From positions 1-6,699 of the forward strand of contig JAJDEH010000110.1 of NCBI GenBank assembly GCA_029259935.1: 6,699 nucleotides of DNA, given 5' to 3'. Of this stretch, positions 6,686-6,699 are shown piece by piece; the stretch's first letter is position 1, and each line of letters starts with the position of its first letter. The notes beneath the pieces were generated by a model. It made no database searches. It was given only the letters and a program-made list of their open reading frames with translations, and was not told where the DNA came from. The translations under genes and the position numbers were made by a program. Source of the stretch: Planctomycetota bacterium. GTDB lineage: Bacteria > Planctomycetota > Planctomycetia > Pirellulales > Pirellulaceae.

Positions 6686-6699
6686 TTACAGACCCAATT

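Larger units (their letters stand above)
5684..6699. other. Gene-poor region upstream of the polysaccharide operon
   Basis: About 1 kb with open frames on both strands, none convincing. The longest translations (5819-6217 and 6224-6595 on the minus strand, 5721-5984 and 6087-6347 on the plus strand) have no recognisable domain, are rich in Arg and Ser, lack good ribosome-binding sites and overlap each other on opposite strands. The region holds the 7-bp hairpin at 6073-6089, an 8-bp inverted repeat (6245-6252 and 6364-6371) and a coding-like fragment at 6599-6685. It probably contains the operon promoter, but I could not pick one out. It reads as decayed or rearranged DNA at the cluster boundary. 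Confidence 0.5.

Overview
The window looks like part of a proteobacterial O-antigen/surface polysaccharide locus. Six genes lie on the minus strand and are read from about 5524 towards position 1. All fit the ABC-transporter-dependent (Wzm/Wzt) route. The DNA is moderately GC-rich with a GC-leaning third codon position. The protein families suggest a beta- or gammaproteobacterium. A Burkholderia-like host is my best guess, partly because of a repeat in front of the operon, but this rests on memory and not on a search.

Layout in transcription order: (1) wzm-like permease, 5524-4742; (2) wzt-like ATPase with a C-terminal carbohydrate-binding domain, 4696-3437; (3) family-4-type glycosyltransferase with a GTG start, 3382-2207; (4) glucose-1-phosphate cytidylyltransferase rfbF, 2070-1300; (5) extended SDR sugar-nucleotide oxidoreductase with a TTG start 2 nt after rfbF, 1297-272; (6) N-terminus of a zinc-binding, TylC3-type sugar C-methyltransferase, 233 to beyond the left edge. 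Gene 6 is cut off by the window, but its Cys pattern and surrounding motifs are clear.

How the genes work together (inference from the families): the cytidylyltransferase makes CDP-glucose. The SDR, the C-methyltransferase and probably enzymes beyond the left edge turn it into a branched, C-methylated (deoxy)sugar. The glycosyltransferase adds a residue to the undecaprenol-linked glycan. Wzm/Wzt exports the glycan across the inner membrane, and the Wzt C-terminal domain may recognise a particular chain end. No canonical CDP-glucose 4,6-dehydratase (rfbG) is in view.

The right-hand 1.17 kb (5525-6699) has no convincing intact gene. Next to wzm it holds an imperfect inverted repeat of about 127 bp with 16-bp arms. 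Further out are a perfect 7-bp hairpin, a spaced 8-bp inverted repeat and stop-interrupted fragments that look like decayed DNA. This is probably the edge of the polysaccharide cluster. I found no RNA gene, CRISPR array or intact insertion sequence.
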